Source of the DNA: Streptomyces violaceorubidus
GTDB lineage: Bacteria > Actinomycetota > Actinomycetes > Streptomycetales > Streptomycetaceae
Direction of reading: 5' to 3'
Length of the DNA: 64,000 nucleotides
Assembly: GCF_000717995.1 (NCBI RefSeq)
Contig: NZ_JODM01000001.1
Location: forward strand, 310,001 to 374,000
Below the pieces are notes generated by a model that was not told where the DNA came from, made no database searches, and worked only from the letters and a program-made list of their open reading frames with translations. The translations under genes were made by a program, and so were the position numbers. Below, in pieces: positions 62,915 to 64,000 of this stretch. Each line of letters starts with the position of its first letter. The first letter of the stretch is position 1.

Positions 62915-62957
62915 GGGGGCGATGCGGGGCGGTGCGGCGAGGCCCCGGGCGTCTGCT

Positions 62958-62983
62958 CGGGCCGGGCCCCACCGCCCGGGCCG
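62958..62983. terminator. Stem-loop between pcrA and the M23 gene
   Basis: CGGGCCGGGC (62958-62967) and GCCCGGGCCG (62974-62983) pair with one mismatch around CCCACC. It lies between convergent genes and probably terminates one or both transcripts. Confidence 0.55.
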
Positions 62984-63007
62984 TCTGCTGAGACGTTACG
63001 GCGGCGG

Positions 63008-64000
63008 TCAGGTCGGGTTGATGCCGTGGCTGCGCAGCCACGGCAGCGGGTCGATCGACGAACCGCCCGCGGGGCGCACCTCGAAGTGCAGGTGCGGACC
63101 GGTCGAGTTGCCCGAGTTGCCGGAGAACGCGATCGCGTCGCCCGCCTTGACGGTCGTACCGGAGGGGACCTGGTAGCTGGAGAGGTGGCAGTACCACGTC
63201 TCCGTGCCGTCCTTCGCGGTCACGATCATCATGTTCCCGTACGCGCTGTTGTACTGCGTCCGCACGGTGCCGTCGGTCGCCGCCATCACCTTCGTCCCGT
63301 ACGACACGGGGAAGTCGATGCCGGTGTGGACGGACATCCAGTTGATGCCGGCCTGCCCGTAGTAGGCGCTGAGGCCGTGCTGTTCCACCGGGAGCGCGAA
63401 CTTGGGGCGCAGTCGCTCCTTGCGAGCCGCCTCCTCCGCCGCGCGCCTCTTCTCCAAGGCCTGCTCGGCCTTGAGGTCGATGCGCTCCTGGGTCCGGCTG
63501 GCCCGGTCGGCGAAGTCGTCGGCTCCGGCGGCCAGGCTGGTGAGCTGGGTGTCCAGCTTGTTGTTGGCGGCGGCCGGTTTCACCGGTGCGGCCTTCGCGT
63601 TGCCCGGGTCCGGTGCCGACGCCGCGGTGTCCGTACCCTCGTCGCCGGTCAGGCTGCCGACGGAGGCGGCCGCGATACCGGCGACGCTCATCACGCAGGC
63701 CGACGGCACGGCGATGGTCAGCAGCGCGGAGCGCTTGGCGGGCTGTCGGCGACGGGAACGCGCCCCGGCGCGGGAGCCGGTGCGCGAGGCGGTGCGGGCG
63801 GCGGGGACCCGCGCGGCCGGGGCGACCTCTTCCTGGTCGTCCAGCAGCGCGGTCACGGTGGGGAGTTCGCCGGTGGCGGCCAACTCGCCGTCGTACGGGT
63901 CGGCTTCGGCGCTCTCGGTGACGGGCGTGGCGTGCGGTGTGTCGGACGGCGCGGTGTCGTCCGGGGCGGGGTGCTCGGCCGGCCGGGCCGGATCGTCGAG
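63008..64000 (-). CDS. M23-family metallopeptidase (start outside window)
   Basis: The frame stays open from the stop at 63008 to the window edge, so at least 330 residues are present and the start lies beyond 64000. Order: an acidic/Pro-rich N-terminus, a basic stretch, a membrane anchor (LLTIAVPSACVMSVAGIAAASVGSL), a coiled coil (DFADRASRTQERIDLKAEQALEKRRAAEEAARKERL), and a C-terminal LytM domain. The zinc ligands are visible in HTGIDFPVSYGTKV (HxxxD) and GPHLHFEVRP (HxH). It cleaves peptidoglycan crosslinks or regulates amidases outside the membrane. The LytM domain looks active. It is convergent with pcrA. Confidence 0.94.
   Translation of the reverse strand, partial: LDDPARPAEHPAPDDTAPSDTPHATPVTESAEADPYDGELAATGELPTVTALLDDQEEVAPAARVPAARTASRTGSRAGARSRRRQPAKRSALLTIAVPSACVMSVAGIAAASVGSLTGDEGTDTAASAPDPGNAKAAPVKPAAANNKLDTQLTSLAAGADDFADRASRTQERIDLKAEQALEKRRAAEEAARKERLRPKFALPVEQHGLSAYYGQAGINWMSVHTGIDFPVSYGTKVMAATDGTVRTQYNSAYGNMMIVTAKDGTETWYCHLSSYQVPSGTTVKAGDAIAFSGNSGNSTGPHLHFEVRPAGGSSIDPLPWLRSHGINPT

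Overview
The window is a high-GC actinobacterial chromosome segment, almost certainly Streptomyces. The evidence is the base composition, frequent GTG starts, 1-4 bp stop/start overlaps, and unmistakable Streptomyces developmental genes (whiD, bldM and a ShbA-type sigma factor) next to groES-groEL1 and guaB/guaB3/guaA. The order tsaD, groES-groEL1, WhiB-like gene, SigD-like ECF sigma factor, guaB, guaB3, cholesterol-oxidase-like GMC gene and guaA also matches, from memory, the groEL1-whiB3-sigD-guaB2-guaB3-choD region of mycobacteria. This is therefore an ancient actinobacterial backbone with younger insertions.

Layout. 1-1244: 3' end of tsaD and a small overlapping gene, then a 125-bp tandem repeat. 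1461-8295: four tightly coupled genes: a trypsin-co-occurring small protein, a trypsin-VMAP-C protein, a MoxR AAA+ ATPase and a giant protein joining a vWA-like, a pseudokinase and a degenerate MinD-like domain. This is a VMAP/MoxR/vWA ternary system, a predicted NTP-dependent conflict or signalling module. 8447-15386: a LacI regulator, an LCP ligase, a DGPF protein with an ECF42 sigma factor and its probable autoregulated promoter, a THUMP-like methyltransferase and two lipoprotein polysaccharide deacetylases. 15557-17850: CIRCE-controlled groES-groEL1. 17922-21866: a hypothetical protein, an SDR, a MOSC protein and a LysR regulator. 21950-27056: whiD, bldM (perfect sigma-BldN promoter), shbA, guaB and guaB3, followed by a tiny basic ORF with its own terminator. 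27459-30676: a sugar-nucleotide dehydrogenase homologue lacking catalytic residues, and glpD.

30777-41164: five consecutive Ser/Thr kinase-like membrane proteins. The second is a 999-residue pseudokinase whose kinase fold is interrupted by about 380 Pro/Gly/Ala-rich residues. 41327-45929: an aldehyde dehydrogenase, a GMC oxidoreductase and a sortase-E (LAXTG) surface protein. 46280-48505: chorismate mutase preceded by an apparent leader-peptide attenuator with aromatic codons, then guaA. 48530-53718: PNPOx-like protein, class II aldolase, membrane proteins, DoxX and a PspC/LiaF-like protein. 53899-55934: PspC-histidine kinase and its LuxR-type response regulator. 55956-64000: two NlpC/P60 endopeptidases (one behind a ydaO-type c-di-AMP riboswitch), small membrane proteins, a TDT transporter, pcrA and a truncated M23 peptidase.

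Themes: cell-envelope construction and sensing (LCP, deacetylases, kinases, PspC system, NlpC/P60, M23, sortase substrate), development (whiD, bldM, shbA), guanine nucleotide supply (guaB, guaB3, guaA), and one candidate conflict system. The strongest leads are the VMAP operon with its triply degenerate partner, the chorismate mutase attenuator, the split pseudokinase and the catalytically impaired sugar dehydrogenase. All calls are from reading the sequence; no searches were run.
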